In this document: one piece after another, positions 51,835 to 61,195 of the stretch
How positions within the stretch are numbered: position 1 is the stretch's first letter
Layout: each line of letters opens with the position of its first letter
The notes under the pieces: generated by a model
What the model saw: the letters and a program-made list of their open reading frames with translations, nothing else
The model's database searches: none
What the model was told of the DNA's origin: nothing
Assembly (NCBI RefSeq): GCF_001713395.1
Contig: NZ_CP016452.1
Span: 2,108,001 to 2,172,000, forward strand
Direction of reading: 5' to 3'
Length of the DNA stretch: 64,000 nucleotides
Source of the DNA: Sinorhizobium sp. RAC02
GTDB taxonomy: Bacteria > Pseudomonadota > Alphaproteobacteria > Rhizobiales > Rhizobiaceae
Position numbers and translations under genes: made by a program

Positions 51835-52680
51835 CTAAAAATCCGGTGCGACGCCGAAGACGAATTCGCAGGGTGTGTGGGACATGTTGAAATACTGGTG
51901 ATCAAAGCCGGCGGGGATGTAGAAGCCGTCGCGGGGATTGAGCTCGAACCAGGCCTGGCCCTCGGCATCCGGGATATGGATGTTGAGCACGCCGGAGACG
52001 ACATAGAGGCATTCGTCGCCCTTGTGGCGCTCGATAGCCGTGCGCTTGCCACCGAGCACCGTGGTCTTGCCGACCGTCAGTTGGTCCGTCGCGCAGTAGA
52101 AGCCGGTGTAGGCGCCCTGCGTTTCGGCATCGAGGCTGAAGAGGATTTCGGAGTCGCGCATCGGATGGATCGTGCGGGCCTTCTCGCGGGCCGCGGCCTC
52201 CATCGGCCAGCGCCCGAGAAATTCCTGCTGGATGTAGCGGTTTTCCGAGAGAAGCGGCTTGGTGCGGGCATAGGGACCGGAGGTGCCCTTGGCCGGCGGC
52301 GGGGCGAAGAACTCCAGGACGCGCACCTGTTCCTGGCCGAGGTTGAAGCCGTGGTGCCAGGTGTCCTTGCGGAAGAACAAGGCCTCACCCTGCTTGGCGA
52401 TGCAGACCTCACCCGTCTCGGGATTGGCGAGCCCCAGCGTGCCGCTGATCACGTAAAGCAGTTCGTCCGCGCCGAAGATCGTGCGGAAAGCGTCCGTATG
52501 CTTGAAGCAACCGCCCGGCTGCATACCGAAGACGATCTGGTGGATGTTTTCCGTGGAGGCATAGATCCAGTCATCGACGAGGCCGGCATTCTCCTCACCC
52601 CAGAGATGGCGCGTGACGCCGGCATAGGGAATGTGGCTCGGCCGGTCGAAAACGGGGCGGGGGGAAGGCTTGTAGCCCAT
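51835..52680 (-). CDS. Double-cupin domain protein
   Basis: A 281-residue protein with two cupin folds. The first centres on FKHTDAFRTIFGADELLYVISGTL (about residues 58-82), the second on ERHKGDECLYVVSGVLNIHIP (about 215-235), each with a His and a Glu in position to bind a metal. It is the last gene of the minus-strand sugar operon, 30 bp after the TetR gene. Possible roles are sugar or ketoacid isomerisation, dioxygenation or ligand sensing; the sequence does not decide. Confidence 0.85.
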   Translation of the reverse strand: MGYKPSPRPVFDRPSHIPYAGVTRHLWGEENAGLVDDWIYASTENIHQIVFGMQPGGCFKHTDAFRTIFGADELLYVISGTLGLANPETGEVCIAKQGEALFFRKDTWHHGFNLGQEQVRVLEFFAPPPAKGTSGPYARTKPLLSENRYIQQEFLGRWPMEAAAREKARTIHPMRDSEILFSLDAETQGAYTGFYCATDQLTVGKTTVLGGKRTAIERHKGDECLYVVSGVLNIHIPDAEGQAWFELNPRDGFYIPAGFDHQYFNMSHTPCEFVFGVAPDF

Positions 52681-52710
52681 GGAAAACTCCTTCTTTTGAA
52701 CGATGGAGCG

Positions 52711-53277
52711 CTAGGGTGTAGCGCGCTCGGGACGGGTGCGGGCGATCAGCCGGTCGATAACGGCCTGTTTCATGGCGGGGTCGAGATGCATGACGTTGAA
52801 CACCTCGGCCATCCACATGCCCTCGATGGCAAGCCGGATGATCGTCGCGTCGATCGGGTCGAGGCCGTCTTTTTCGACGGCGGCCTGGCACCGGATGTTC
52901 TGCTGGTGGACGATTTCGAGAAGATCGGGAAAGTTCGACAGCGCCGCCGTGATGCTGGCGCCGAGCCGGTCGTACTGGTCGCCGGTGCTGGCGGCATCGC
53001 CCATGGTCGCCGCCACATAGGCGCGTGTGTAGCGGCCATGCGGCTCTTCGTCCGTCCCTTCGAGCCCGGCGAGGCCAGTCTCGAAGCGGTAGACGAAACG
53101 TTCGACCATGGCGCGCACCAGCGCGTCCTTGCTGGCAAAATGGTAGAGGATGCCGCCCTTGCTGAGGCCGGTCACTTCCGCCACCTTGTCGAAGGTGAGC
53201 GAGGAGACGCCCTCATTGACGACGATCTCCTCGGCGGCGCTGAGGATGCGCTCCCGGGCGGTGCCACGTTTTGCCAT
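52711..53277 (-). CDS. TetR-family transcriptional regulator
   Basis: A 188-residue TetR regulator with N-terminal helix-turn-helix LTFDKVAEVTGLSKGGILYHFASKDAL (residues 27-53) and a ligand-binding helical domain. It lies within the sugar operon, between the dehydrogenase and cupin genes. The palindrome at 61196-61221 before the first gene of the operon is a candidate target, giving feedback control. Confidence 0.9.
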   Translation of the reverse strand: MAKRGTARERILSAAEEIVVNEGVSSLTFDKVAEVTGLSKGGILYHFASKDALVRAMVERFVYRFETGLAGLEGTDEEPHGRYTRAYVAATMGDAASTGDQYDRLGASITAALSNFPDLLEIVHQQNIRCQAAVEKDGLDPIDATIIRLAIEGMWMAEVFNVMHLDPAMKQAVIDRLIARTRPERATP

Positions 53278-53309
53278 ATCGAACCCCGATGCTGTTGCTG
53301 GTCTTCCCG

Positions 53310-54395
53310 CTATAGCGGCGAACTTTCCCGCAGGCGACCGACGATTTCCGCCATCAAAGCAAGATCCTGCCGGGAGTCGTCGAGTGTCGTCTTGGGCGTC
53401 GTGCCGCTCACGAGATGCGCGTGGAAGGCGCGCAGCTCGATGGCGAAAGGATCGGTGTAATTCGGCCCGAAGACCCGGGTTTCCGTCTCGGTGTCCGTCG
53501 AGTCCGTCACTTCAAGCGAGGTCGGAAGGTTGCGGATATAGGGTGTGTCGTAACCGAAGCTGAGGCGGCGGCGATCGGAGAAGACTTCGATGCGGGCGTC
53601 GAAGCGCGCGACATTATCGATCAGCGCCTCGTAGATCGCGGTGAAGTGGCCGTAGTCGAAGAGCGCCACGACCTGCTCGCCATTCTGCTTGTGATGGGCG
53701 GCGATGACCCGCTGCGGCAGGCCGATCAGCTCGCGCATGGCCGAGAGGCTGTGTGAGGACAGACCTGTCAGCACCTGGTAGGCGCGCATGAGGCTAGGGG
53801 AAGCATCCTTGCCGGCGACGTCGCGCAGCAACGCCTCGGTATCGGCGCGCGACCGGGCGAGGAAACCGGCGTCGATATCGTTCGGGTAGAAGACGTTGCG
53901 GGTCTGGCGGATGAAAAACGGGCCCTCGCAGATGAGATCCCGTACGCGTACGTAGCGCAGGTCTTCTTGTGCCGGCATCATCTCCCTGGCCTTCAGGAAG
54001 CTCGCCGAATAACGCCGCATATAGGCGACGAAGACGAGCCGGTCTGACTGACGAGCGAGCGGCATCACGTCATCGATCTCGCCAAGCGTCAGGCAGGCGG
54101 GTTTTTCGAGGAAGACATGTTTGCCGGCCTTCAGCGTCAGGTCGAGATAGTGGCGGTGCGTCTGGTCGGGCGTCAGGATGAAGACTGCGTCGATATCCGG
54201 TGCGGCGACGAGCGCCTCGGCGCTTTCATAGGCCTGCGCGTTGGGATAGCGCCCGGCGCAATAGGCGGTGAGGCTCGGCGAGACATCGAAAACGCCGACG
54301 ATCTCGAACAGATGACGGTGATCGGCAAGGATCGGCAAGTGCATGAGCTGGCTCACCTCGCCAAGACCGACCAGACCGACACGGACGATACGCAT
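53310..54395 (-). CDS. Gfo/Idh/MocA-family dehydrogenase
   Basis: A 361-residue dehydrogenase: RVGLVGLGEVSQLMHLPIL near residue 4, LEKPACLTLGEI near 98 with the catalytic Lys, AYMRRYSASFLKAREM near 125. The C-terminal lobe differs from the inositol-type members, lacking the DIGTH signature. Located between the second permease and the TetR gene; it may oxidise the imported sugar before the NagB-like and isomerase steps. Confidence 0.88.
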   Translation of the reverse strand: MRIVRVGLVGLGEVSQLMHLPILADHRHLFEIVGVFDVSPSLTAYCAGRYPNAQAYESAEALVAAPDIDAVFILTPDQTHRHYLDLTLKAGKHVFLEKPACLTLGEIDDVMPLARQSDRLVFVAYMRRYSASFLKAREMMPAQEDLRYVRVRDLICEGPFFIRQTRNVFYPNDIDAGFLARSRADTEALLRDVAGKDASPSLMRAYQVLTGLSSHSLSAMRELIGLPQRVIAAHHKQNGEQVVALFDYGHFTAIYEALIDNVARFDARIEVFSDRRRLSFGYDTPYIRNLPTSLEVTDSTDTETETRVFGPNYTDPFAIELRAFHAHLVSGTTPKTTLDDSRQDLALMAEIVGRLRESSPL

Positions 54396-54423
54396 GAAAA
54401 GACCTTTCTGCCCCGGACGGGGC

Positions 54424-55263
54424 CTATCCCTTGACCGCCCCGGCGGTCAGACCGGAGACGATGTATTTCTGGAAGAGCAGCGCCAGCACGATCAGCGGCA
54501 CCGTGACGATGGTCGACGCGGCCATGATCGCGCCATAGGGGAACTCGTAGCGGCTGGAGCCGGAGATAAGCGCGATCGCCACCGGCACCGTGCGGTTCTC
54601 GTCCGTGAGGATGAAGGTGAGCGCGAACAGGAACTCGTTCCACGAGGCGATGAAGGCAAGCAGCCCCGTCGAAATCAGCGCCGGCCCCATCATCGGCAGA
54701 AAGATGCAGCGCACGATGCGCAGCGGCGAGCAACCGTCCATGATGGCCGCCTCCTCGATCTGCCGCGGCAGGCTGCGCATGAAGGTCGTCAACACCCAGA
54801 TGTTGAAGGGCAGCGTGAAGATCATGTAGGCGAAGATCAGCGAGCCGAGCGTATTATAGAGCCCGAGCCAGCGGATCATCTCGAAGAGGCCTGAGAGCAG
54901 CGCGATCTGCGGAAACATCGAGACGGCAAGGAAGAGGAACATGATCGGCGAACGTCCGCGGAAATCGATGCGGCCGAGCGCATAGGCGGCCGCGATGGCA
55001 AGTCCCAGCGACAGCGCGACGACGGAGGCCGCGACGACGAGCGAGTTCAGCAGGCTGCGCAGGAACACGCCGTCGGACAGGATCGCTGCGTAGTTGTTGA
55101 ATTTCAGGTCCGGCAGGAAGGTGACGTCGAAGATCGCCTGGCCGGATTTCAGCGAGGACGCGATCATCCAGTAGAAGGGAAACAGCGTATAGAGCGCGAC
55201 CACGCCGAAGAGCGTGTAGATCGCGAAACGCTGAATACGCCTGTTTGCTGCACTGCGTACCAT
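54424..55263 (-). CDS. Carbohydrate ABC importer permease (MalG-like)
   Basis: A 279-residue CUT1 permease with six predicted hydrophobic segments and the EAA loop EEAAIMDGCSPLRIVRCIFLPMM near residue 190. Partner of the MalF-like permease, whose stop lies one base upstream of its start. Confidence 0.93.
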   Translation of the reverse strand: MVRSAANRRIQRFAIYTLFGVVALYTLFPFYWMIASSLKSGQAIFDVTFLPDLKFNNYAAILSDGVFLRSLLNSLVVAASVVALSLGLAIAAAYALGRIDFRGRSPIMFLFLAVSMFPQIALLSGLFEMIRWLGLYNTLGSLIFAYMIFTLPFNIWVLTTFMRSLPRQIEEAAIMDGCSPLRIVRCIFLPMMGPALISTGLLAFIASWNEFLFALTFILTDENRTVPVAIALISGSSRYEFPYGAIMAASTIVTVPLIVLALLFQKYIVSGLTAGAVKG

Positions 55264-55264
55264 G

Positions 55265-56173
55265 TCACACCCCCAGGAGCCTGCGGTTGAGCCGGAAGAC
55301 GGTCACGTAGACCGCTGTCACCACGGCGATCATTAGGAAGATGGCAGCACTCGCCGCCGAGCCCACGCCCATGTCCTGGAAATTGACCAGCACCTCGCGG
55401 GCATAGATCGACACGGTTTTCGTGTCGTCGCTGTTGGAGGACAGAACGAAGCTCAGGTCGAACATGCGCAGCGCATCAAGCAGCCGGAAGAGCACGGCAA
55501 CGGCGATGCTGGGTGCCAGTAGCGGCAGGGTCAGCGCCGTGAACTGACGCCATTCCGGCACGCCGTCGATGGACGCCGCCTCGTAAAGAGTCTTCGGCAA
55601 CATCTGCAGGCCGGCGAGGATGAGCAGCACTATGAAGGGCGTGGTGATCCAGACGTCGACCGCGATTATGACCGGCATGACGAGGTCCGGATTGGCCGTC
55701 CAGGCAATGCCGTTATCGATGAGGCCCATGAGCTTCAGCACATGGTTGAGGATGCCGAACTGGTCATGCAGCATCCATTGCCACATGCGCGCGCTGACGA
55801 CGACGGGAATGGACCAGGGAATGAGGATGACGGCGCGCATCAGGCCGCGGCCGGAAATGTGGGCGTTCAACAGAAGGGCGATGGCGAGCCCCAGCACCGT
55901 CTCGATCGAGACCGAGATGACGGTGAAATAGAGCGTGTTGCGGACCGACTGCCACCAGAGCGGATCTTCGAACAGGGTGAAATAGTTCTCGAAGCCGACA
56001 TAGTCGTAAATGTCCGGCTCGGTGAGGAAGGCGTCGGTGAAGGAGAACACGAAGGTTCGGCCAAGCGGCCAGAGCGCGACCGCGAAGAGCACGACGAGGC
56101 TCGGCGCGAGGAACAGCCAGGCCGTTCGCGCCCGCATCGCATTGAGGCCGATGCGCATTGCTCCGTTCGCCAT
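55265..56173 (-). CDS. Carbohydrate ABC importer permease (MalF-like)
   Basis: A 302-residue CUT1 permease with N-terminal RTAWLFLAPSLVVLFAVALWP helix and EAA loop YEAASIDGVPEWRQFTALTLP near residue 205. The ATG at 56173 follows GGGAGGGCGTG and lies 1 bp after the ATPase stop; longer in-frame starts overlap that gene. Confidence 0.93.
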   Translation of the reverse strand: MANGAMRIGLNAMRARTAWLFLAPSLVVLFAVALWPLGRTFVFSFTDAFLTEPDIYDYVGFENYFTLFEDPLWWQSVRNTLYFTVISVSIETVLGLAIALLLNAHISGRGLMRAVILIPWSIPVVVSARMWQWMLHDQFGILNHVLKLMGLIDNGIAWTANPDLVMPVIIAVDVWITTPFIVLLILAGLQMLPKTLYEAASIDGVPEWRQFTALTLPLLAPSIAVAVLFRLLDALRMFDLSFVLSSNSDDTKTVSIYAREVLVNFQDMGVGSAASAAIFLMIAVVTAVYVTVFRLNRRLLGV

Positions 56174-56174
56174 G

Positions 56175-57248
56175 TCACGCCCTCCCCGGCAGCAGTGCGC
56201 GTTCATCCTTGTCGAAGAGGTGCGCGCGCTCGTGCTTCCAGCCGACGAGCGTGGTGGCGCCCGGCCGGATATCGGGTTTGCCCTGCGCCTTGGCGACGAT
56301 GGAGCGGCCATCGCCGACATTGAGATGAACGAGGGATTCACCGCCAAGCGGTTCGACGAGCAGGACTTCCGCTTCCAGCGCGGCATCGCCGCCGCCGAGT
56401 ATCAGGTCTTCCGGCCGGATGCCGAGCGTGACGTCGCCCGCATAGTCATGGGCAGCGAGCCGGTGGCGTCCGCCAGAGAGCAACAGCACGCTCTCCTCGC
56501 CCTCGCGGGCCAGAAGACCAGGCAGAAAATTCATGCGCGGCGAGCCGATGAAGCTTGCGACGAAGCGATTGGCCGGGCGCTCGTAGAGCTCCATCGGCGT
56601 GCCGATCTGGGCGATGCGGCCGTCCTTCAGCACGACGATGCGGTCGGCGAGCGTCATCGCCTCCATCTGGTCATGCGTGACGTAGACCGTGGTGGCCTTC
56701 ACCTCGCGGTGGATGCGGGCGATCTCGACGCGCATTTCCATGCGCAGATCGGCATCGAGGTTGGAGAGCGGCTCGTCGAAGAGAAAGAGTTTTTGCTGGC
56801 GCACGAGGGCACGGCCGATCGCGACACGCTGCTGTTGGCCACCGGAGAGCTGTGCGGGCCGCCGCTCCAGTAGGTGGTCGATCTTGAGGAATTTTGCAGC
56901 CTTGGCCACGCGTTCCCGGATTTCGGCGACTGGAAGCCGGGCGGTCTCCAGCGCGAAACCGAGATTGCGCTCGACATTCATGTGCGGGTACAGCGCGTAG
57001 GACTGGAAGACCATCGCGATGTTGCGCTTTGCCGGTGGTGTCTCGTTCATCCGCTTGTCGGCGATGCGCAGTTCGCCGTCGGAGATCTCCTCCAGCCCCG
57101 CGATCATGCGCAGCAGCGTGGACTTGCCGCAGCCGGACGGGCCGACGAAGACCACGAATTCACCCTCGGCAACATTGAGATTGACACCGTCGATGACGGT
57201 CAGTGCGCCGAAGCGCTTGACGACGTTGATGAGATCGATACCGCTCAT
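56175..57248 (-). CDS. Carbohydrate ABC importer ATPase (UgpC/MalK type)
   Basis: A 357-residue ATPase with Walker A GPSGCGKST near residue 38, [15 protein letters not shown] signature, Walker B FLFDEPLSNLD and H-loop YVTHDQMEA, plus a C-terminal TOBE domain (residues about 240-357: LGIRPEDLIL, LVEPLGGESLVHL). Overlaps the ROK-kinase gene as ATGA. Confidence 0.95.
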   Translation of the reverse strand: MSGIDLINVVKRFGALTVIDGVNLNVAEGEFVVFVGPSGCGKSTLLRMIAGLEEISDGELRIADKRMNETPPAKRNIAMVFQSYALYPHMNVERNLGFALETARLPVAEIRERVAKAAKFLKIDHLLERRPAQLSGGQQQRVAIGRALVRQQKLFLFDEPLSNLDADLRMEMRVEIARIHREVKATTVYVTHDQMEAMTLADRIVVLKDGRIAQIGTPMELYERPANRFVASFIGSPRMNFLPGLLAREGEESVLLLSGGRHRLAAHDYAGDVTLGIRPEDLILGGGDAALEAEVLLVEPLGGESLVHLNVGDGRSIVAKAQGKPDIRPGATTLVGWKHERAHLFDKDERALLPGRA

Positions 57249-58210
57249 GACCGTTCCATCTTGCTGGTTGTCGTGTGCGCAAAGCCGCGGCGGCCCTTTG
57301 CCGGATTTGCCTTGGCCGCAAGCGCCGCCACCCCGATGGCGCAGGCGGCATCGCCGATACGGCTCGGCACGATCGGCATGTCGCGTGCGCCGTCGGCCCA
57401 GATGAACGGACGCGTCAGCGCCGCCAGCCGCGGCGTCACCTTCGGGTCGCTGCCGATGCCGCCACCGAGCACAAGCACGGCCGGATCGAGCGTGTTGACG
57501 AGCTGGCCGAGATAGGAGGCGAGCGAGAGCAGCCCGTTCGCCACCATCTCCGCCGCCCGCGGATCGTGCGCTTCTGCCTCGAAAAGGTCGAGCGCTGTCG
57601 TCTCCGGCCGGTCGATCACCGCGCCGTAGCGTTCGCCGAGCGCCTTGCCGCCGGCAAAGAGCTCCAGATTGTGGCGGACCTGCCGGTCGCGGTTCGGCCC
57701 GTCGAAGGTGACGAGATCACTGCCGGAGAAGTGGATGGCAAAGCCACGCGCGCCCTCATAGGGCACCCCGCCGATGACCAGCGAATGGGAAAGGCCGGTG
57801 GAAATGGTCACGTAGACGAAGGGATCGATGCCCTTGCCGGCGCCCATCCAGCCCTCCGCGAAGGCGGCGGCGCGCACGTCGCTATCGATGTGCAACACGC
57901 CGAAGGCGCCGAGGCGCGCGCGATAGTCGAGACCGCGCCAGTCGAAGTTCCACGCCGAGGCCGGCTCACCGGTGCGCGTCACGAGTTCCGGCAGGCAGAT
58001 GCCGAGCGCCGTGATATCGAGCGCCTCTCTGTCCCCGCGCTCCCGCATGGAAGCTGCCAGCGCGCAGACGAGATCGAGCACCGCAGCTCCGCCATCCTGG
58101 CAACGCGTCGCCTCGGTGCGTTCAGCCACGACCTCGCCATCCGAAAGCCGCACGATGCAGGCCTTGGTCTTAGTGCCGCCGACGTCGATGCCGATCGCGT
58201 GCCGTGTCAT
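57245..58210 (-). CDS. ROK-family sugar kinase-like protein lacking zinc motif
   Basis: A 321-residue ROK-type ASKHA protein: phosphate-1 motif IGIDVGGTKTKACIV near residue 6, DSDVRAAAFAEG near 107 with the catalytic Asp, and adenosine motif VLVLGGGIGSDP near 260. The usual ROK zinc site (G-H then C-x-C-G-x2-G-C) is missing; the corresponding stretch GARGFAIHFSGSD has no cysteines. It would phosphorylate a sugar or aminosugar in the cytoplasm. ATGA overlaps at both ends couple it to the ATPase and NagB-like genes. Confidence 0.82.
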   Translation of the reverse strand: MTRHAIGIDVGGTKTKACIVRLSDGEVVAERTEATRCQDGGAAVLDLVCALAASMRERGDREALDITALGICLPELVTRTGEPASAWNFDWRGLDYRARLGAFGVLHIDSDVRAAAFAEGWMGAGKGIDPFVYVTISTGLSHSLVIGGVPYEGARGFAIHFSGSDLVTFDGPNRDRQVRHNLELFAGGKALGERYGAVIDRPETTALDLFEAEAHDPRAAEMVANGLLSLASYLGQLVNTLDPAVLVLGGGIGSDPKVTPRLAALTRPFIWADGARDMPIVPSRIGDAACAIGVAALAAKANPAKGRRGFAHTTTSKMERS

Positions 58211-58992
58211 GGGGCTGCTCCAGCGGCTGCATCGGCATGCAGCTCGGCATTCCGGCATTCGACAGCAATGGTCGCAGGCCAGGAAGGGTCGTAGGCGGAA
58301 ACGGTTGAAAGATGCCGGAACGCCTCGCGCTTACCCTCGCCCCAGACAATCATCGCGACCGCCTTCGAGAGGGTTGCAATGGAGCCGACGCCGACGGTGA
58401 GGCCATGCGTCGGCACGTCGTCCAGCCCGCGGAATTCGGGGAAGGTCGCGAGATTGTCGCGCCGCGTCTGTTCGGCGAGCGTCACGATGCGCGTTCGGCT
58501 GTCGCGGGCAGAGCCCGGTGGGTTGAAGGCAATGTGACCGTCACCCGCGCCGGACGCCAGAAGGAAGAGGTCGATGCCAACGAGCGCTGCAATATCCGCG
58601 TCGTAGGCTTCGGGCTCACGCAATGTCGGCATGCGGAAATTTTCCTCCGGCATGCGCAGGTCTGCCGGTAGAGCCCGGTTGATCCGGCCGACGATTTCCC
58701 GCTCGCCAAAGCCACGGCAGGAATAGTGTGCGGAAGCCGGCGGCGGAAGAAGTCCTTCCGCGCCCGACAGCAGATATTCGTCCATCATCACCACGATCAG
58801 CCCGGAGCAATCGACCGGGTGGGCGGCCAGCTGCCGCTCCAGCGCATCATAGACCGGCATGGGACTGCGCCCGCCCGGGCAGCCGAGCACGTAGGGCCGT
58901 CCGGCGGCATTGGCAGCGCGCAGTTCCGTAAGGATGCGGGTTGCGAGATGCTCGCCGATTGCCGCAGGATTGTTGTGAACCGTAACTTTCAT
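58207..58992 (-). CDS. Glucosamine-6-phosphate deaminase/isomerase-like protein (NagB family)
   Basis: A 261-residue NagB/6-phosphogluconolactonase-fold protein. MMDEYLL near residue 70 and GAGDGHIAFNPPGSARDSRTR near 145 match the NagB active site (Asp72, Asp141, His143, Arg172), but the position of catalytic Glu148 is Pro (FNPP instead of FNEP). It may therefore act on a modified aminosugar phosphate or only isomerise. It overlaps the ROK kinase and TIM-barrel genes by 4 bp each. Confidence 0.85.
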   Translation of the reverse strand: MKVTVHNNPAAIGEHLATRILTELRAANAAGRPYVLGCPGGRSPMPVYDALERQLAAHPVDCSGLIVVMMDEYLLSGAEGLLPPPASAHYSCRGFGEREIVGRINRALPADLRMPEENFRMPTLREPEAYDADIAALVGIDLFLLASGAGDGHIAFNPPGSARDSRTRIVTLAEQTRRDNLATFPEFRGLDDVPTHGLTVGVGSIATLSKAVAMIVWGEGKREAFRHLSTVSAYDPSWPATIAVECRNAELHADAAAGAAP

Positions 58993-59864
58993 CGGCTTGC
59001 CTGCTCCCGCAGCAGAGAGAAGACGAAGGCAAAATTCCGCGCCGCAATCGTCTCCGGCGTCTCGGGATGTTTCGGCGCAAGGTCCTGCTCGACGACCAGC
59101 GGGCCGTCATAGCCATGGGCGATCAGCGTGCGCATGAAATCGGCGATATCGACCACGCCACGGTCGAGGTCGGTCATGATGCCGTCCTCGAAGGCACGGT
59201 CGCAATGGATACCTTCCGCCAGAACCTTCTCGCGGAAAGCGCCGTCGACATTCTTGAGATGGATGGCGTTGATGCGCGCTGCGTGACGCAGGAAGAAGTC
59301 TTTCGGATCGGCCTTCCAGTAGGCGTGATGGCCGGTGTCGAGGCAGAGGCCGACCAGCGCCGGATCGGTCTCGGCAAAAAGCCGCTCGATCTGGTTCTCG
59401 TGCTCGACGCAAGTGCCCACATGGGGGTGGAAGCTGAATTGTAGGCCATGTTCCCGCACGATCCGAGCGGCCTGTGTGGTGAGGTCGACGACGGTGCGCC
59501 AGCCCGCTTCATCGACGACACCCATCCGGTCCTTCGGATAGAATTCCGACTCGTCCATCAGGATGAAATGCGTGCCGCCAACGGCAGAAAGCAACGCACA
59601 GATCTGGTGTGTCCGCTCCGCCAGTGCCCCGGTCGTCTCCGGATCCGCCAGCGTGTGGACATGGGCCGCCGCGACCACGGAGAGGCCGCGGCGGTCGAGT
59701 TCGTGCGAAAGCACCTTTGGATCGGTCGAGAAGTAACCGTAGGGGCCAAGCTCGGTGTGCCGGTAGCCGGCCGCCACGATGCGGTCGAGATAGTCGGTCC
59801 AGCCGAGGTCGTTGCCGGTGGGCCAATAGACGCCCCAGCAGCACGGTGCGATCGCGATATTCAA
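58989..59864 (-). CDS. Sugar phosphate isomerase/epimerase TIM-barrel (IolE-like)
   Basis: A 291-residue xylose-isomerase-like TIM barrel: IAPCCWGVYWPTGNDLGW at the N-terminus, FSFHPHVGTCVEHENQ near residue 147, VGLCLDTGHHAYWKADP near 178 and NAIHLKNVDG near 205. It resembles inosose dehydratases in these segments. The start is TTG at 59864, with an AAGGAAA site 6 bp upstream and no better codon nearby. It overlaps the NagB-like gene as ATGA. Confidence 0.87.
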   Translation of the reverse strand: MNIAIAPCCWGVYWPTGNDLGWTDYLDRIVAAGYRHTELGPYGYFSTDPKVLSHELDRRGLSVVAAAHVHTLADPETTGALAERTHQICALLSAVGGTHFILMDESEFYPKDRMGVVDEAGWRTVVDLTTQAARIVREHGLQFSFHPHVGTCVEHENQIERLFAETDPALVGLCLDTGHHAYWKADPKDFFLRHAARINAIHLKNVDGAFREKVLAEGIHCDRAFEDGIMTDLDRGVVDIADFMRTLIAHGYDGPLVVEQDLAPKHPETPETIAARNFAFVFSLLREQASR

Positions 59865-59890
59865 TGTCTTTTCCTTGATCTTCTAAGCGC

Positions 59891-61159
59891 TTACCAGCCG
59901 CGCTTCTTCAACCGTTCCAGATCGCTGCTCACCTTGGCGAGCGCGTCCTCGGCGCCCTCCTTGCCGCTCAGCACGTTGTGGACCCCGTTGAAAATGCGCT
60001 GCGAGACCCGGTTGTAGGAGGCGCCCGTAACCTGCGAAGGCCGGGATGCACTTTCCGCATAGGCCTTTTCGGCGAAGCGTAGCGAAGGGTTCTTCGCCAG
60101 GATTTCCTCATCCTGGTAGAGCGCCTTCAAGGTCGGGCTATAGCCCTGCATGGCGCGGCGCTTCTGCTCCTTGGCATTCGTAAGATAGCGCACGAGGCTG
60201 ACCGCTGCATCGGTGTCGTCGGCATATTTCGACACGCCGAGAAGGCCGGCACCATAGCAGCCGCTCGATTTTTCGCCTTCCGCACCGACCGGCAGCGCCA
60301 TCACGCCGACCTTGCCGAGCAATGATGACCCTTCTGCCTGGCTGGTGCCCCAGACATAACCCCAGTTGCGATGGAAGACCGAGCTGCCGGCTTCGAAGAC
60401 GCCGCGCGAGCCTTCCTCGTCATAGTTCAGAACACCTTCCGGGCTGATGCCGCCGATCCAGGTGCGGGCAAGCTCCAGCGCCTCCACCGCCTTCGGATTG
60501 TTCGCGGTGATCGTGCCATCCGGCGCAATGAACGTGCCGCCACCATAGGAGGCGACCCATTCCAGCGCGTCGCAGGTCAGGCCCTCATAGGCGCGGCCCT
60601 GCCAGACGTAACCCCACATGTCCTTGGTGCCGGAGGCGCGTTCCTGCTCCTGGATGGACTTGGCCGTCTCGGTCAGTTCCTTCCAGGTCTTCGGTTCGGC
60701 CTTGCCGTACTTTTCGAGCAGATCCTTGCGATAGAACATCAGGCCGGCATCGACGAACCACGGCATGGCGAGCAGCTTGCCCTCGATGGTCGAGTCGGCG
60801 AGCGCCGCCTCGAAATGAGCCGCGAGCTCCTCCTTCGGCACCGTCTCGTTGAGGTCGATGAGATGGGCGGCCAGTGCGCCGACCCAGATATTGTCGAGCG
60901 TCAGGACATCGATGTCGCCGGATTTACCGGCAAGAAGCTGCTGGTAGAGCGGCAGCGCCTCCCCCCAGTTCGCCGGCATCTTGTTGATCTTGACCGTGTT
61001 GCCGGTCTCCTTCGCCCAGGCCTCGGAGGCCGATTGGCAAAGCTCCAGTTCGGCACCGGCAGAACTGCAGAATATCGACACTTCCGCCGCCGTCGCGGAA
61101 CCCGCCCACAACATGACGCCCGCAAGCGCCGTCGTTCTCAGAAATCCATCCCAATGCAC
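59891..61159 (-). CDS. Carbohydrate ABC importer binding protein (family 1)
   Basis: A 422-residue extracellular binding protein: signal peptide GFLRTTALAGVMLWAGSATA, then VSIFCSSAGAELELC with two cysteines that may form a disulfide, LDNIWVGALAAHL near 100 and a MalE-like GCYGAGLLGVSKYADD near 300. GTG at 61159 is preferred since GGAGGAAAC lies 5 bp upstream. First gene of the long minus-strand operon extending to 51835. Confidence 0.92.
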   Translation of the reverse strand: MHWDGFLRTTALAGVMLWAGSATAAEVSIFCSSAGAELELCQSASEAWAKETGNTVKINKMPANWGEALPLYQQLLAGKSGDIDVLTLDNIWVGALAAHLIDLNETVPKEELAAHFEAALADSTIEGKLLAMPWFVDAGLMFYRKDLLEKYGKAEPKTWKELTETAKSIQEQERASGTKDMWGYVWQGRAYEGLTCDALEWVASYGGGTFIAPDGTITANNPKAVEALELARTWIGGISPEGVLNYDEEGSRGVFEAGSSVFHRNWGYVWGTSQAEGSSLLGKVGVMALPVGAEGEKSSGCYGAGLLGVSKYADDTDAAVSLVRYLTNAKEQKRRAMQGYSPTLKALYQDEEILAKNPSLRFAEKAYAESASRPSQVTGASYNRVSQRIFNGVHNVLSGKEGAEDALAKVSSDLERLKKRGW

Positions 61160-61195
61160 TGTGTTTCCTCCCACACCGCGTTAAGTTCGAGAAAT

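Noticed and set aside
51835..52680. Assigning the double cupin as 5-keto-4-deoxyuronate isomerase or IolB
   Set aside because: Length and two-cupin layout are compatible in part, but the characteristic residues could not be matched with confidence and the gene lies in an aminosugar-like operon.
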